DNA of 64,000 nt, taken from NCBI RefSeq assembly GCF_004011695.2, contig NC_082408.1, positions 109,501 through 173,500 of the forward strand, in the 5' to 3' direction. Made by a program: the position numbers and the translations under genes. Positions 1 to 12,399 of the stretch are shown one piece after another. The DNA is from Ascochyta rabiei (Eukaryota; Ascomycota; Dothideomycetes; Pleosporales; Didymellaceae). The notes under the pieces were generated by a model. The model searched no databases and was not told where the DNA came from. It saw nothing but the letters and a program-made list of their open reading frames with translations. Each line of letters begins with the position of its first letter. The stretch's first letter is position 1.

Positions 1-258
1 AAAGACAGTAGAGACATAACAGCAGTTATAATGCTAATTAGCCTTTTATAATTATGTACCCTAGTTTAAGAGGCTACTAACTTAGTAGCTGTCTTCTAAA
101 GAATTATAACAAAGATTCTTAAGGATTACTAGCCAGATACACTTCCCTTCCTTAATAACGTTACTAGTAGTAGTCCTAAGACAGATTATAATAGCAAGGA
201 GGCTCTACCTAGTGTTAGGCGATATATGCTTAAGCACATCTAGCAACTAGACAGGGTC
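1..258 (+). mobile_element. Gypsy LTR element 1, pol fragment left of the LINE insertion
   Basis: This is the left-hand piece of a decayed Gypsy pol gene that resumes at 6412. The reading frame ending at base 258 (codons for LKHI, a TAG in place of Gln, then QLDRV) continues in phase with the codons after 6425 once the LINE and one copy of the 14-base duplication are removed. The rest of pol, gag and the 5' LTR lie to the left of the window. Stops are TAG or TAA where Gln would be expected, as in RIP decay. The short piece alone is not diagnostic; the call rests on continuity with 6412-8863. Confidence 0.6.
245..258. repeat. Target-site duplication, left copy (LINE)
   Basis: AACTAGACAGGGTC is repeated exactly at 6412-6425. 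The two copies flank the LINE, as expected for target-primed reverse transcription. Confidence 0.9.
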
Positions 259-312
259 GATTGATTGATTGATTGATTGATTGATTAATTAATTAATTGA
301 TTGATTAATTAA
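259..312 (-). repeat. Tetranucleotide 3' tail of the LINE
   Basis: A run of GATT/AATT units on the plus strand reads as AATC/AATT repeats at the 3' end of the minus-strand LINE. The second LINE copy ends in a shorter tail of the same type (about 21600-21622). The family therefore appears to end in short repeats rather than poly(A). Confidence 0.8.
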
Positions 313-699
313 TAAGTTTAACGTCCTATGTGAGTCTAAGACTATATAAGACGAGAGCAGTTAACCTGCTCTAGTAGTTTAAGGAGCGTGGTTGTAAAAG
401 GTAGTAAATATAGGTTCAGAGTCCTGTAGTAAGAGCCTGTGCTCTAGGGGGTTAACAGCATTTTTTAGGTGTCTGTTGTTTGTTGTAGGTACCACTTGCA
501 GGTGCCTATTCTAGTGTCTGAAATAAAAGCTAGAGTAGCTAGAATTCCCTAGGTTGTGTGGAGTAGTAGGTTTATTAAAAGTCGTTGTCCTTGTAGGTTG
601 TCCTGCATTGTTTTTCTTGCTTATTTGTATTCTTTACAGCTTAGTAGGAGGTGTTAAGTTATTTATGTGTGGCTGCAGATACATCTGTTGCTATCTACC

Positions 700-3600
700 T
701 TCTATATATTATAGAGGTATGCTTTATTATATCTATATCCTAGTTTTAGTTAGTAGTAGGCACTTACTACCTCTTATTTAGTATTTTTAGGTAGTTTTAT
801 CCTGTTTGTTAGTCCTAGCTAGTATTTTACTGCGTAGGTGTCTGCTTTCCTTAGGATTGCTTTAGCTTTATAGGTAACTAGTTTATAAACCTATTTATTT
901 GTTTTAATAGCTTTTACTTAAATTCTAGTTATAGTAATGCTTATAGCGTTTAAGGTATGCCTCTTTTTTATTGCTTCTTTTGCTAGAAGGTCTGCTTTCT
1001 CGTTTCCTGCAATGTCTTAGTGGCCAGAGGTCTATTTAAGGCTTATTGTGGCTCCTTTATCTTTAATAGTTTTAGCTGCCTTTATGCAGCGTATTTGCTA
1101 AGCTTGTCTAGGCTTGTTTAAAGGAGTTTTTAGTCTTAGGATGGCTGCCTAGTTGTCTGCAAAGACTTAGACGTTCTGTCCTGTAGTAGCTATAGTAGCT
1201 GCAATTTCAAAGCCTCTTATTATTTCTTCTAGTTCTCTGTTGTATACAATTTAGCCTTTACTAATATTGTAGTTTATAGTGTAGATTTCCTTTAGCTCTT
1301 GGTTGTAATCTAGGACTGTAATTCCTACTCCTATCTCTAGGCCTCCCTCTACTAAGGAAGCGTCTGTGTAGATAGCTAGTAAATTGCTTCCTACTTTCTA
1401 TAGCATCTGTGTTTTGTATGCTTTTCCTTCTTCTTCTTTTAGTAGTTTTAAGATTTCTGTTTGGTATGCAATAGCTTTATTCCAGGGGCAGAAGTAGAAG
1501 TCTTTTATATTCTCTTCTCTTGTGCTAGGTATAGCTTTTTCTATAGACTGTGTAATTTGCATAAGCTATGTAGGAGGTCCTACTCTTAGCCTAGTACAGT
1601 TAACCTCTCTTTACTCTGTGCTAGAGTCTAGGTCTGTGTTTTATAGGGTGGATTTTAGCTGTGTTGTAGCAGTGTAGATAGGGTGGTTCTTTAGGAGCTT
1701 CCTCGCTCTAAAGGCGTACTTTCTTATTGCAGTGTTTAGCCTTATTGTAGGAGGGGCTAGTGCTGCCTCTACCTCCTGGGGAATTATAGGTAAGGTTTAG
1801 AAGGTGCCTAAGATTTCCTTAAGTGCTAGGTTCTGTAGTCCTTGTAGTTGTTTTGCTATCCTAGCTTGTTGCTTCTAGAAGACTTGGCATTTATAGTCTG
1901 CTATGCTTATAACACAGGCTAGGTATATTTGTTAGAGAGTAGTAGGTGTAAGGCTATTACTACTGTTTGCTAGTCTGCATATTCTGTAGAAGGCGTTTCT
2001 TACTTAGCTAATCCTTGTGGCAGCATGCTCCTTAAAGAAGAGCCTGTTGTTAAAGTAGATTCCTAGCCATTTAACAGTCTTTTTTGGTGTTATAGTAGAC
2101 CTGCCTAGTAGGGTAAGAGTATAGTTTTCTGCTTTTTAGCTTAAAGTAAAGTAGATAAGTTTAGTTTTTAGTGCATTAAACTGTATTGCACAGCTAGATC
2201 CTTTTGCAAATAGGCTAGCTATATCTCTTTCTATTAGGGAGATGTTTTTCTTTAGGCTAGTGGATAATACTGTAATAGCTAGGTTGTCTAGGTAGGACAG
2301 CGAGTAGTTTGTAATTAACTAGAATAGAGGTCTAATATATATCAGGAACAGGATAGGTAAGATAGGGCTTCCTTGTAGGATTCTAGCGTTTATATTGCTA
2401 AATTCTTCTGTTTCTCTATTAAAAGACAGTTGTAGTTGGCGTCTAGAGAGGAAAGATCAGATCTAGGCTATTAGGCTGCAGGGTAGCTTTAGTTGTTGTA
2501 GGATAGTAAGTAGTTAGCCTAGTAAGACGTAGTTAAAGGCTCCTTTAATGTCTAGGAACACTGTAGTTATTATACACTTTAGTTTTCTTTATTCTTACAC
2601 TTAGTTTAGCAGCAGTATAGAGGCGTCTATAGCTAATTTTTGTACTCTTCTACCTAGTTGTAAAGGGTGTAGTAGGGTAGTTGTTTTAGCTAGTATGCTA
2701 AGCTGTTTAGCAACTAGTCTTTCTGTAACTTTGCCTAGTTAGCTAAGAAGAGCAATTACCCTGTAGGCTTTAGGGGTTGCATAGTCTAGTTTGTTTAGCT
2801 TTTTCAGGATAACTCCTGTTACTCTTTTCTAGATTTGAGGGTGGTATCTATAGTTAAATAGTGTGGAGAACACATGGAAGAATATGTCTGTTTCTGCTTT
2901 ATATGCTGTAGTAATAATCTCCTAGTTTATTGCATCTAGTCCTAGGGAGCTACTTTAGATTTGTGATAAGCAGGCGTGTTCTAGCTCTTCTTTAGTAAGG
3001 GGTAGCTATTCCTAGCTACCTTCTTAGTAGGTCCTCTACTCTATAGGCTGGGAGGAAGGTGGTCTAGGGAAGAGAGTGTCTCTTAGTGCTAAGCACTTGC
3101 CTTAAAAGGAGTTCTTAATTCCCCTAGGGCCTTGTATAGCAGGTATGCTTTAGTTACCTACAGTTCTAGTATAGGATAATGCCTTAAAGATTAATTTTAT
3201 ATCCTCTTTTTCTAGGAATTAATTCTAGTAGTTGCGTTTTACTGCTTTTACTGTTTGTAGGTAGTTGTTTCTAGTAATTAGGTAGTCCCTTTTCTATATG
3301 TATGTGGTTGTAGGGCTATTAGCTAGTTCTCTCTGTAGGAGGCGTTGTTTGTTAAGCATGTTTGTCCTTAGTAGTTTTAGGTCTAGGTTCTACTAAGGTT
3401 TGCTTCTTGCACTAGTAGAGCTTTATAGGATTGCAGTTTTAGCTGCGTTTGTTATTACTGTAGTCAGCTCCTTCCCTATTACTTTAAGCTGCTTTTCTAG
3501 CTCTCTGTCCTCTCCTTGGATTAGGAGTAGAGAGGTGCTAGTAGAGTGTCTAGGGCTTAAAGTGTTTAGGGTAACGCTTTTTCCTAATTCCTTTGCTAGC

Positions 3601-4395
3601 TCCTTCTAAAATAGGTCCTAGTCTGCCTTTTTAGTGTTAAACTGGGGGGTAGGGTTATTTAGGAGCTGTATTCTAGGCATAGTAATTATAAATAGGATAC
3701 CTAGGTGGTCTAAGCCTATACCTGCTAGGGTTTGCTAGTCTTCTATTTAGTTTGTAAGCCTGTGTATGGCAAAGGTAAGGTCTAGAACACTTTCTCTACT
3801 TATGTTTAGCCTGTAGAAGGTGCCTGTACCAGGAGTATTTAGTAGCTCTAGGTTTTGCTCTTCTATCTAGGTAACAAAGCTACTGGCTTTTAGTGTTATA
3901 GTAGTTATAGTAGGGTCCTACTAAGGGTGGTAGGTGTTAAAGTCCCCTAGCAGGATTAAGTTAGGCAGAGTTTAGCTATTTAGAAGCTTTCTTTCTACTG
4001 TTGTTATTCCTTATGCGTTTGTTTAGTTGTATATATTATAGATTGTAAAGTTTAACCTAGACTGCTAGACTGTAATAGCTAGGAAGTCTAGGTTAGGGTT
4101 TAAGTCTGCTATTAGGGTGATTTGTACTAGTGTTAAATGTAGGACGTAGGCTAGAACGCGTGGCCTTATGCTATAGTCCTGTAGTAGGGGTAGGATTTGT
4201 GTAAAGAAGGGGTGGTTTACAGAGCGTGTGTCTAAGTAGTCTAAAGGTTGTTATTAAGTAGGGGTAAGCTATAGTTCTTGTACTAAGACAAGGTCTATAG
4301 TAAGTTCTACTGCAAGTTGTAAGGCGCTCTCTGTAGCTTATACGCTCTTGGTTAGATTTACTTATAGAATTCTTAGGTTGTCTAGTATTCTAGGT
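700..4395 (-). pseudogene. LINE ORF2: endonuclease, reverse transcriptase, RNase H (decayed)
   Basis: Read on the minus strand with TAG/TAA as lost Gln codons, the frame shows three domains. First is an exonuclease-endonuclease-phosphatase domain with GDFNTYHP near 3950. Next is a reverse transcriptase whose catalytic box at 2294-2283 reads YLDN instead of the active Y-x-D-D. Last is an RNase H-type domain with SGHQDIAGNEKADLLAKEA near 1030-975. ORF2 would cleave the target and copy the element RNA. The stops and the lost catalytic Asp make it inactive. Ends are approximate because stop codons cannot be used to bound it. Confidence 0.85.
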
Positions 4396-5662
4396 GTGTT
4401 TATATGTTTATTATAGCCTTATAGGCTGTATATTAAATACTATCTACTGTATATACTTCTTTATAGTTTATACACTTAGGTATAGTGTGTACGCAGGCTT
4501 TACTAGTAGTGCTGTACGTATTACACTTATATAGTGTTATAGGGTGTTTATCTTCGCATATCTTACATATAGTACTATTAAGGCACCTGTTCTCTATGTG
4601 TCTAAATTGCTGACATTTTTAGCATTGTGTAGTAGGAGGCGTAGGAACAAACTTCTCTGTTTTTATGCTAGCTTCTAGTAGGTATAGTCTATTGCGTATA
4701 GCTTGTTATGCTTCTTTTTCTGTTGTAAACGCTACACAGACAGATTCTAGTTGTTGCTTCTGTCTCCTTTTATAGCTTGTTAGCCAGAATAGGTTTCCTA
4801 CTATTATTAGGCCTTTGTTAAAGGTAGTTATCTCTAACTTAAGCACCTCTAGGTCCTGGTTTGTTTCTAGAGACGTAGGGATGTTGTGTAGGATTACTTT
4901 GTGCCATAGTTCTATTAGAAGGGCTTCCTTGTAGGTAGTAACTAATTACTAGATTACTTAGTTTTTAAGCAGGTATTTTGCAGTAAAGGAGGGCGTTGTA
5001 GTAAGAACAATGTTGTTCCTCCTACTTAGGCTAGCAGAAGCAATTACAGGGAGGCTTACTCCTTTATCTGTAAAGGCCTTATTAAAAGCATTATACATCT
5101 CTAGGGGGGCAAAAGAGAGTAGTTCTTGCTCTAGTGTAAGAACTAGTTAGCGTGCACTTAGAGAGTTCTTTATAATAGTAGGTTGCTTCTTCTTTGTAAC
5201 TATTTACTAGTCTGTGTTCTTAGGGAGGTTGGCTAAAGCTGCAGATGCGTATAAAGTAGGCTAAGTAGAAGGTTAAATAGTAGGAGTCTTAGTAGCTAGG
5301 GTAGGTTTCTAAAGGAGTTTTGCTCTTGTTTTAATTAATTTAGACACTGTTTTAAGGTTAGATACTTAGGAGGCTAGGATAGAGAGGCCTTGTTTATTTA
5401 TCCTGTTGTTTTCTGTGTAGTCTTAAAAGATTTCTAGAAGGTCTAGGAGGTTTAATTGTTCCTTGTTTAAGGTAGCTAGGGAGGAAGCCTAGATAACTAT
5501 TGTCCTGGTAATAGATAGAGCTTCTTTTACTGTTTTAGCAATAGGAGCTTGGTTTATAGGCCTAGTAGCTATATTAAATTAGAAAGGGGGAAGCCTAGGT
5601 GCTGTTAGAGTAGCAGGTCTGCTAGCTGGTTGTTTAGAGGGAGCAGAGGGTAGAGGTAACAT
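4396..5662 (-). pseudogene. LINE ORF1: nucleic-acid-binding protein with zinc knuckles (decayed)
   Basis: A minus-strand frame opens at an ATG at 5662 (MLPLPSAPSKQPASR) and runs to about 4396. Near its C-terminus (about 4640-4480) are cysteine knuckles, CQKCQQFRHIENRC and CKICEDKHPITLYKC, typical of LINE ORF1 proteins that package the element RNA. Gln codons are replaced by TAG/TAA throughout. The boundary with ORF2 is approximate. Confidence 0.75.
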
Positions 5663-6411
5663 TGTAGTTCTGTTAAATATACTAGGTTAGTATATTCCTA
5701 GAGTAGATTATAGGTGTAGTATAGACAACAAGGGTATAGATATAGGTCTTAGGATTAGTATAGGCTGGTACATCTCTCCTAGAGGGGTTAGGGAGCTAGG
5801 GGGGCTTATTTCTATTATCCCTGTGTTTGGAGATTAGTCTCTATTAGGTGGTGGTTCCGGTTCTATGGTCCTGGGTCCTGGGTCCTGGTCCTAGGTGGGG
5901 TTTTCCTTCTCTTTTTTAAGATAAAATAACTAAGAAATAACTAGAAGAGAGCTTATTTTTGCACAGAAAGAAATACCTAGTCTCTATCCGCTTTTCAGAG
6001 CTAAAAAACAAGGAAAAGGCAGTCTTAGCTTTACTATTCTTGCCTTTTCTTCTATTCTTACTGGCCTAACTGGTAGACCTCTAGGAGTAGAAAGAAGGGG
6101 TTAAAAGCAGAAAGCTAAGGAAAGGCTTGTTGCTATCTAGTAGGGGTAGGATTTGTTAGTTGTTGTGTTTGTTAAGGTAAGATCTTAGGAGATAAGATAA
6201 GATAAGATTGTTGTTGTAGGGGAGGTCTGTGCTCTGCAAATCTGAAAATTTTTGCAATAGATTAGGTTAGATAACTAGGCAGCGTGCAGCAACTAGACGC
6301 CTAAAGGCTCTAGGAAGCTTAGGATAGTATATCCTCGCTGGGTTAAGATAGATTCTAATGTTTTTCCGGTGTGCAGGGACCTATGTCGAAATTTTGCTTT
6401 GTTGTGCGTTG

Positions 6412-6425
6412 AACTAGACAGGGTC
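6412..6425. repeat. Target-site duplication, right copy (LINE)
   Basis: This is the second exact copy of AACTAGACAGGGTC, directly beside the LINE 5' end. The Gypsy pol frame resumes within it. Confidence 0.9.
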
Positions 6426-8863
6426 CTTATAGACGTAGAAAGAGCTAGAGGCACAGTGTTAGGACTTAAATGCTACTAGGGACACAATTAATTAGGGGTA
6501 GTTAGCTACAAAGTTTTAGCAGAAGGACAATATCTAGCACAAAAGAAAGTTAATAAAATTGTTAATTAGCTAGAGTGTTAGAACCTAAAGGAGGTCTAGA
6601 TGTTTATAGGAATTGTGGTTTACTACTGTATCTAGATACCCTTGTTCGCCTTAAAAGCAAAGCTACTATTCTAGTTATTAAAGAATAACGCAGTATAGCA
6701 ATAGGGCAACGTAGAACAGAGCTTAATGTTACTCCTAAAAGAGCACATTATTAACGCACCTGCGCTTATAACAATATCTTACAAAAATCCTAGTTTAGTG
6801 TTTCTCTTAGTTAATGCAAGTAATAAAGGCGCAGGAGCATGCCTTAAATAAATAGGCCTAGATAGAAAACAATACCTATACAGGTTTAAAAGCACTATCT
6901 AGTCTAAGGCAGAAAGTAGGTAGCACTTAACAAAGCTTAAATGTAAGGCAGTTATTTAGGCACTTAAGAAGTTTAGAATGTAGCTATATAGTATACACTT
7001 TAATATTAAGACTAATACTTAAATATTAATTACCTAGCTAAACAGGTTGTTATTAGACCTTCTAGGCTTAGTTATAAACAGGTAGCTTGCTGCAATTCTA
7101 CTCTAGGACTTTAAAATACGCTATGTACTAGGAAAGAAGAATATAGTTGCAGACGCACTATTAAGATACCTAAAGCTAGAGGGGTAGAAGAACCTAGACA
7201 AACCTAAATCTGACGTTAAAGAGTTTGTTAAAAACCTAATAGCAAACGTAGTGTTAGGTAACTAGGTTAACATAAGGACTACCTAGATTCTAAGACAGGA
7301 ATACTCCTAGGAATTAGAGAACATTGCTGTTTTTCTACACTCCCTAAAGACCCCAGTTAGGTTAAGCAGGAAAGAGTGCAGGGCTTAGAAGAAGAGAGCT
7401 ATAAACTTCTTTAAGAGAGACAGCTACTTATTCTAGAAAATATTAAGGAATATTGCTATTAGGCGTGTAGTTAATAATATAGATATCTAAACTGCAGTTA
7501 TATAGGACATCTACTAAACTATTAGTTATAGGGGTATAAACGCAGTATTCTCTATAGTCTCTTAATAATACTACTAGCTTAACATGTATAGGAGTGTTAA
7601 GAGAAAAATCTCTATATGTAAGGAGTGCTAACTTAGAGTAACTAAGATTATAAAGGATATGCTAACTAGTACCTACTCCTATACGCTATAGGAGTTAGTT
7701 ACTATTAATATTATGCACATGCTAATAAGCAGAGGCTTCTAGTACCTAGTTGCAGCTAGAGAATACTTAAGTAGGTAGATAGAGGCAAGGGCGCTTTATA
7801 ACAACAAGTTATTAATAGTAGCAAAGTTCCTATATAAAGACATTGTCTGTAGGTAGAGCACTATAAGAAGACTTATAGTTAACAGCAGACTAGACTTTAC
7901 TAAAGTAGTCAAGAGGCTTACTTTAATCTATAGGATTAAGAGAGTGCAGGCATCTGCACACAACCCTTAAGTAATAGGAAAAGTAGAGGGCGGACATAAA
8001 CCTATTGTTAACGCACTTGCAAAGCTTAAGGGGTCTTAGGTAGACAACCTTCTAACAGTACTCCTAGCTAATAGGATCTCTATATAATCTATAGGATACT
8101 TAGCATATTAACTTATTACTAGCTAGAACCTAGTTCTTCTAATTAAGCTGTTACTACTAACATAGCAAACACTACTATTCTAGAAGGTTAAGAACAGGGC
8201 TTAACTAGTTGCAATTAGGGCTATGCAGTTAGATCTCTAGGATTAGTTCCTAAAAGATGCAGTTAGTACAACTAATTAACTAAGAGCGTTAAAAAAGAAA
8301 TATTAGGACAATAACAACGAAGTGCGGCATAAGCAGATTAACTCTAGAGACCTAGTTTTACTGTAGGACTTAGTAGGACAAATTAACATATCTAGAGATA
8401 AGAAGTTAAGAAAGAAGTAGCTTAGTCTATACTGAGCGTCACTTAACAGAACGTAGCTAGACAGGGGCACCTATTTGCTTAAAGATCTTAACAGGACTAG
8501 TATGCCATATATAGTGCTAGGGTAGAGAATAAAGAAGTTCTGTAAGCGTTTACTAGAGGATATTTAGTTAGAAGAGAAGGGACTTATAAAGGTATAGAGA
8601 GAAGATACCTAGAATTAAAACTATAAGGACATGTTTCTATAGAGCAGACAAAGCAAGGCTGCTAAGAATTTAAGCACCCCTATTCCAGCAAGCAAAGGAA
8701 GAACGCCTACTAGTTGAAATTTACTAAGTATTAAAATCTACCCTTAACCTCTTATATAGTATAAAAGACTGTAATATAAAATATATAATAAATTATCTAA
8801 TTTAGACTCTAATAATAAGGAATAGCAGTGTAGTCTATAGGACGGACTGCTAAAGATAGGGGG
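6412..8863 (+). pseudogene. Gypsy element 1 pol: RT C-terminus, RNase H, integrase (decayed)
   Basis: The plus-strand frame, with TAG/TAA read as Gln, shows the end of a reverse transcriptase connection region near 6600, then a Gypsy-type RNase H. The RNase H has LLVNASNKGAGACLKQIG, a degenerate form of the usual TDAS-x-GAG core, near 6810, and KNIVADALLRY near 7140. An integrase with a Cys pair (CKECQLR near 7620) and a DDE-type core including VIGKVEGG near 7975 follows. A G-rich polypurine tract stands at 8857-8864 just before the LTR. It cannot be active, given many premature stops. The catalytic RT box lies left of the window. Confidence 0.8.
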
Positions 8864-9254
8864 GTAACGTTCTAACTACTAAAGCTATAAGCTAATTAGC
8901 AGTTACCAGGTCTTACTAGTTAACTCCTAATTAGCTGAAACTTAACACTAGTAAAAGTAACTTAGCCTAGGTACTTACTAAGTACAGAGAAAGGTGTAAG
9001 CTAACAGCTTATAACTAAAACAACTGTTTATAAATAATTAATAATTATAGTAAGTAAAAGTAAGTGAGTAAAACTATAAATAGTAAGTAAAAAACATAAA
9101 TAGTAAGTAAAAGCGCAGAAGAAAAGCAGGCCTACAGCTGCCTGGGACACTCTTAAAGCAGAGCCACCCTGTTACTTCTAACTCTCCTCTCTTATAACAT
9201 TAGCTTATAACTTCTTTATATCTACTTAACTACACACAAAGTTTATAATGTTAC
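8864..9254 (+). repeat. Probable 3' LTR of Gypsy element 1
   Basis: Directly after the polypurine tract comes a non-coding stretch of about 390 bases. It begins GTAACGTT and ends AATGTTACA, an imperfect inverted terminal pair ending in CA. It contains AT-rich, promoter-like sequence and a short internal tandem (ATAAATAGTAAGTAAAA-like units near 9070-9115). The partner 5' LTR would be left of the window, so identity could not be tested. The exact ends are uncertain. Confidence 0.5.
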
Positions 9255-10872
9255 AGCAGAGGGCAATCGCACAGAAAGAGCTAGAACTAGGAGAAGAGGT
9301 AGTGTGGTGGTTATTAGTCTTAAAGGCTATTAAGAGTAAGGACATTACTAAGGTTGCTAATATCCTAATACTATACATAGAGGGATCTACAGTTAGCTAG
9401 TTTGTAATAGAGATTACTTAAGGAGAGCTACAGGCGCAAAGGGAAAGGCTTAACTTCTAGATAAGTGCAGCAGTTACTAAGTTTAACAAATTAGCAGCTA
9501 TAATACACTTAATATCAGATATTATCTAGTAAACCCTAAACCTAGTTACACAATATAGAGGTATAAGCAACTTTAATAGTTAATACCTAGCAATCTAATT
9601 AGTAACAGACTACAACTAGAGGAAGATAACAGAAATAGTATAAGCTATAAAGTACATCTATAAAAATAAGAACAGTAGAAATATTCTAGTAAACGTAGTA
9701 ACACTATACTACCTATAGTCTGCTATAGAGTATATAACACTTAATTTAATTATATACTGTGTCTGCTAAGTAGACACTAACAACCTTACTAACGCCTATC
9801 TATGCTATAAAAGAGGAGGGACAAGTTCTGTAACTTAAGTAACTAGAATACCGTATACTAAGCCCTTACTATGCTCTAGCAGGACATAATAAACTTTGTT
9901 ACGCACCTAAATAACAAGACCTACCTACTTATAGTAAAAGCAAAAGTACTAGGCAAAGGCGTACTAAAGCTAAAAGCAATAGAGTAGGACGTGTGCCTAA
10001 CTAGGGACCTAACTTTAAAAACTTACTAATAGTAGATGTAAGCACTGGTACTATAGAAGACCTAACTACTAGCACTAATCTTTAACCTAAAAGGTGTTAG
10101 AATACCCTACTTGCTAAAAGAAAGGATTACTTAGGAGTAGGCAGCATTAAATGCTATAAGGTTTAGCTCTAAGAACTTCCTTACACTAATACAAGCGGCG
10201 CTAGAGTACATTCTTAACAGAGTTTAGACACTAGCCCCTTTAGCATTACTATCTAGGTTATAGTTACTTACTAAGCCAGCAACAAGCATAAGGACTGCAG
10301 GCTAATTAAGTATTTCCCTAGAAGGATTATCCCTTACTCTAACAAAGCTATAGACTAATACAAAGCTATTCCTAACAGGTAACAAATTCCCTAAGGGTGT
10401 TATTAAAAGTATTAAACAAGAACACTAAAGGGACCTATTCTCTGCAACACCTAACAACCTTAACTAGATAGCCTTTAAGTTAGGTGTTAATAAAACAGAA
10501 AAGCAGCGTTGTATAATAGATGCAATTTAGAAGCACTAACAGTCTAGAAGAACGTAATTCAGCTCTGTTACTTTAGTGCCAGAGGACTATTAAACTAGGG
10601 AACAATTGTTAATTAGGCTATTAGAATTTAGATTATTTTAAGACGTTATAAGCTCTAAAGTTAACTACCTATTAACATTAGACGTTTAGTTTATGTAGGA
10701 AGACGCAGAGATTAGTAAAGACATAATAAACAATATCTAGGATAGCGCTAAGTGCAAATGCACTAACAGCTAATCTGCCTTTATTCTCCTCTGCACAAAG
10801 ATTAGCTAGAAGCTCCTTAAGGATCTAGAGCGTGTAAAGCTCCTAGATGCATAGGTCTAAGAGTGCTGTAAG
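9255..10872 (+). pseudogene. Degenerate repeated ORF, first visible part (interrupted by two LTR elements)
   Basis: A plus-strand coding-like stretch follows the Gypsy LTR, with TAG/TAA at presumed Gln codons. A frame starting near 9255 reads AQKELELGEEVVWWLLVLK. From about 9780 the readable frame is codon phase 1 (RLSMLQKRRDKFCNLSNQ). It continues to 10872, where the chromovirus is inserted, and resumes at 18169 in phase after removal of the insertion. The change of frame near 9780 could be an intron or an indel. I do not recognise this N-terminal part. Its beginning is missing, probably displaced by Gypsy element 1. Confidence 0.5.
10868..10872. repeat. Target-site duplication GTAAG, left copy (chromovirus)
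   Basis: GTAAG precedes the 5' LTR and is repeated at 18164-18168 after the 3' LTR, the 5-base duplication expected of LTR elements. Confidence 0.9.
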
Positions 10873-11074
10873 TGTTAGGCGCTAGGCCTAGGGGTACCTC
10901 TGCTAGTCTTGGCAAGCTACTATAGGGCTAGCCAGCCCAGACTATATAAAGGTGTTGGAGGTTATTGCTAATACTCCAGCAATTAGTCTTGTTACTACAT
11001 ACTACGTACCTTAATACACCTGCTATCCTCTTTAACTCTATCCTCCCTTATAATTACTTTATACAATCTTTACA
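10873..11074 (+). repeat. 5' LTR of chromovirus
   Basis: This 202-base repeat has TG...CA ends and contains CTATATAAAGG, a TATA-like box (about 10939-10949). It matches 17962-18163 almost base for base apart from C/T and G/A differences. Confidence 0.95.
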
Positions 11075-11129
11075 TTCTAATTACTCTTACATTATAATTA
11101 AAGATAGACCTAAGCCACTATAAGTCTTA

Positions 11130-12399
11130 AACTAAATTATCTAGGCTTACTGTCTTTAGAGAGGGACTAAGACAACCTACCTGTAGGAGAGCCAGTAGAG
11201 CGTGAGGTAACACCTCCCTCTGCAGATAAGGAGATACCTTAATAGACACCAAGTGTCTATAGTGCCTTAAGAGGATCTGTAGGTCCTCTAGGCGGTACAC
11301 CTTACCCTAGAATTTGCATCTGTAGGGCAGCTTCAGCCAGAGAAGGCCAGAATAGCCTAGAAGTGGGTGATTAACAATAGGAGTTAGAGAACTTGCGCAA
11401 ATAGTTGTAAGAGACAAAAGACTGCAAGGAACTTTCCTCTCTTTGCAAACTTAGACGTAAATACAACAAAGGAGATCTAGCAATAATCCTATCCTTCTAA
11501 AAAGTACTAGAAGGGGTAGAGAAACTATAATCTTCCCTATCTGTAAACCTTCTACAACCTAAACCCCTATAGAAGTACGCAAAGCGCAACTACACTAAAT
11601 ACAACTATTAGAAGAGAGATTGTAAGAGATACTTCCTCTAATCCCTAGTTAATTTCCTTATAGAGGAACAAAAGATCGACTTTAGCGTAAGGTACCTCTT
11701 AGAGAACCTAAAGACGTTGTAGTAGGCCTACTGCACAACCAACTACTGTAATTAGCTAACCTAGGAACTAACGTAGCAAGAGCTAAAAAGAATTATGCTA
11801 GATGCTCTAGGAATGCTAGCTAAACGCAAGCAAGCAGTGTATAAATCCTTAAAGCAATGTAAGCAGCAGAAATCTTAGTCCCCTACAGATCTGTTAGACT
11901 TTATGCGTCTACTATAGGAGGAACTAGGCAACTTACATATACTAGAACTTTAAGTCCTAGAATATGTTGCTGTACTGCTCCCTAGTATATAAAAGGACTT
12001 GTTCCTTATCCCCTATAATTAAAGGGACACAATCCTAAAGGTAGAGGAATAAGCTAATATTATTAACTAGAGACTAGGTTAGCATAGCTAACAGCCACCT
12101 AAGAAGACTCTAGCCAAGGGTAAGACAACTAACAAAGGACTACAGAAGCGCTAATTTAGTAACTCTAGGTTAGAGGGGAACATAAAAACCTTAAAAAAGT
12201 TGTTTAAGTCTAAGAAGTTCCGTAAGGAGCTAGTAAAGGGCAAAAAGGGCTAAGACGGGCCACATAAGACCTAAAACGCGTGCCTTAAGTGCAGAGAAAC
12301 TAGTTACTACTGCCCTAACTGCCTAAAGCTAAAGTTAAACTAGAAAGACCCTGCTCTAGATAAGTTAGGAAAAGACAAGAGACCTAAGAGCTAATCTCC
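11130..12399 (+). pseudogene. Chromovirus gag (decayed)
   Basis: Frame 2 reads through as a capsid-like polyprotein when TAG/TAA are taken as Gln. At 12281-12322 it carries a degenerate CCHC knuckle, CLKCRETSYYCPNC, with Tyr where the knuckle His should be (CAC to TAC is a C-to-T change). Gag would form the particle around the element RNA. The start is uncertain, because no ATG in this frame is obvious after the LTR. It overlaps or abuts pol, which continues one base back. Confidence 0.7.

Larger units (their letters stand above)
259..6411 (-). mobile_element. Full-length non-LTR retrotransposon (LINE, I/Tad-like), RIP-decayed
   Basis: This is a LINE on the minus strand of about 6.15 kb. In element order it has a 5' untranslated part (about 6411-5663), ORF1 with zinc knuckles, ORF2 with endonuclease, reverse transcriptase and RNase H, a 3' part and a tail of tetranucleotide repeats (259-312). 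The same 14 bases, AACTAGACAGGGTC, stand at 245-258 and 6412-6425, a target-site duplication that fixes both ends. The element interrupts the Gypsy pol frame, so it is the younger of the two. Both frames are broken by many TAG/TAA codons at former Gln positions. The domain order with a C-terminal RNase H fits the I superfamily, Tad-like elements of fungi; the clade is inference. A truncated copy of the same family lies at 20209-21622. Confidence 0.9.

Noticed and set aside
9246..9840. A possible gag start at ATG 9246 for a separate element
   Set aside because: The ATG overlaps the probable end of the Gypsy LTR (AATGTTACA), and the frame is not supported past about 9830. It is better read as host sequence next to the LTR.
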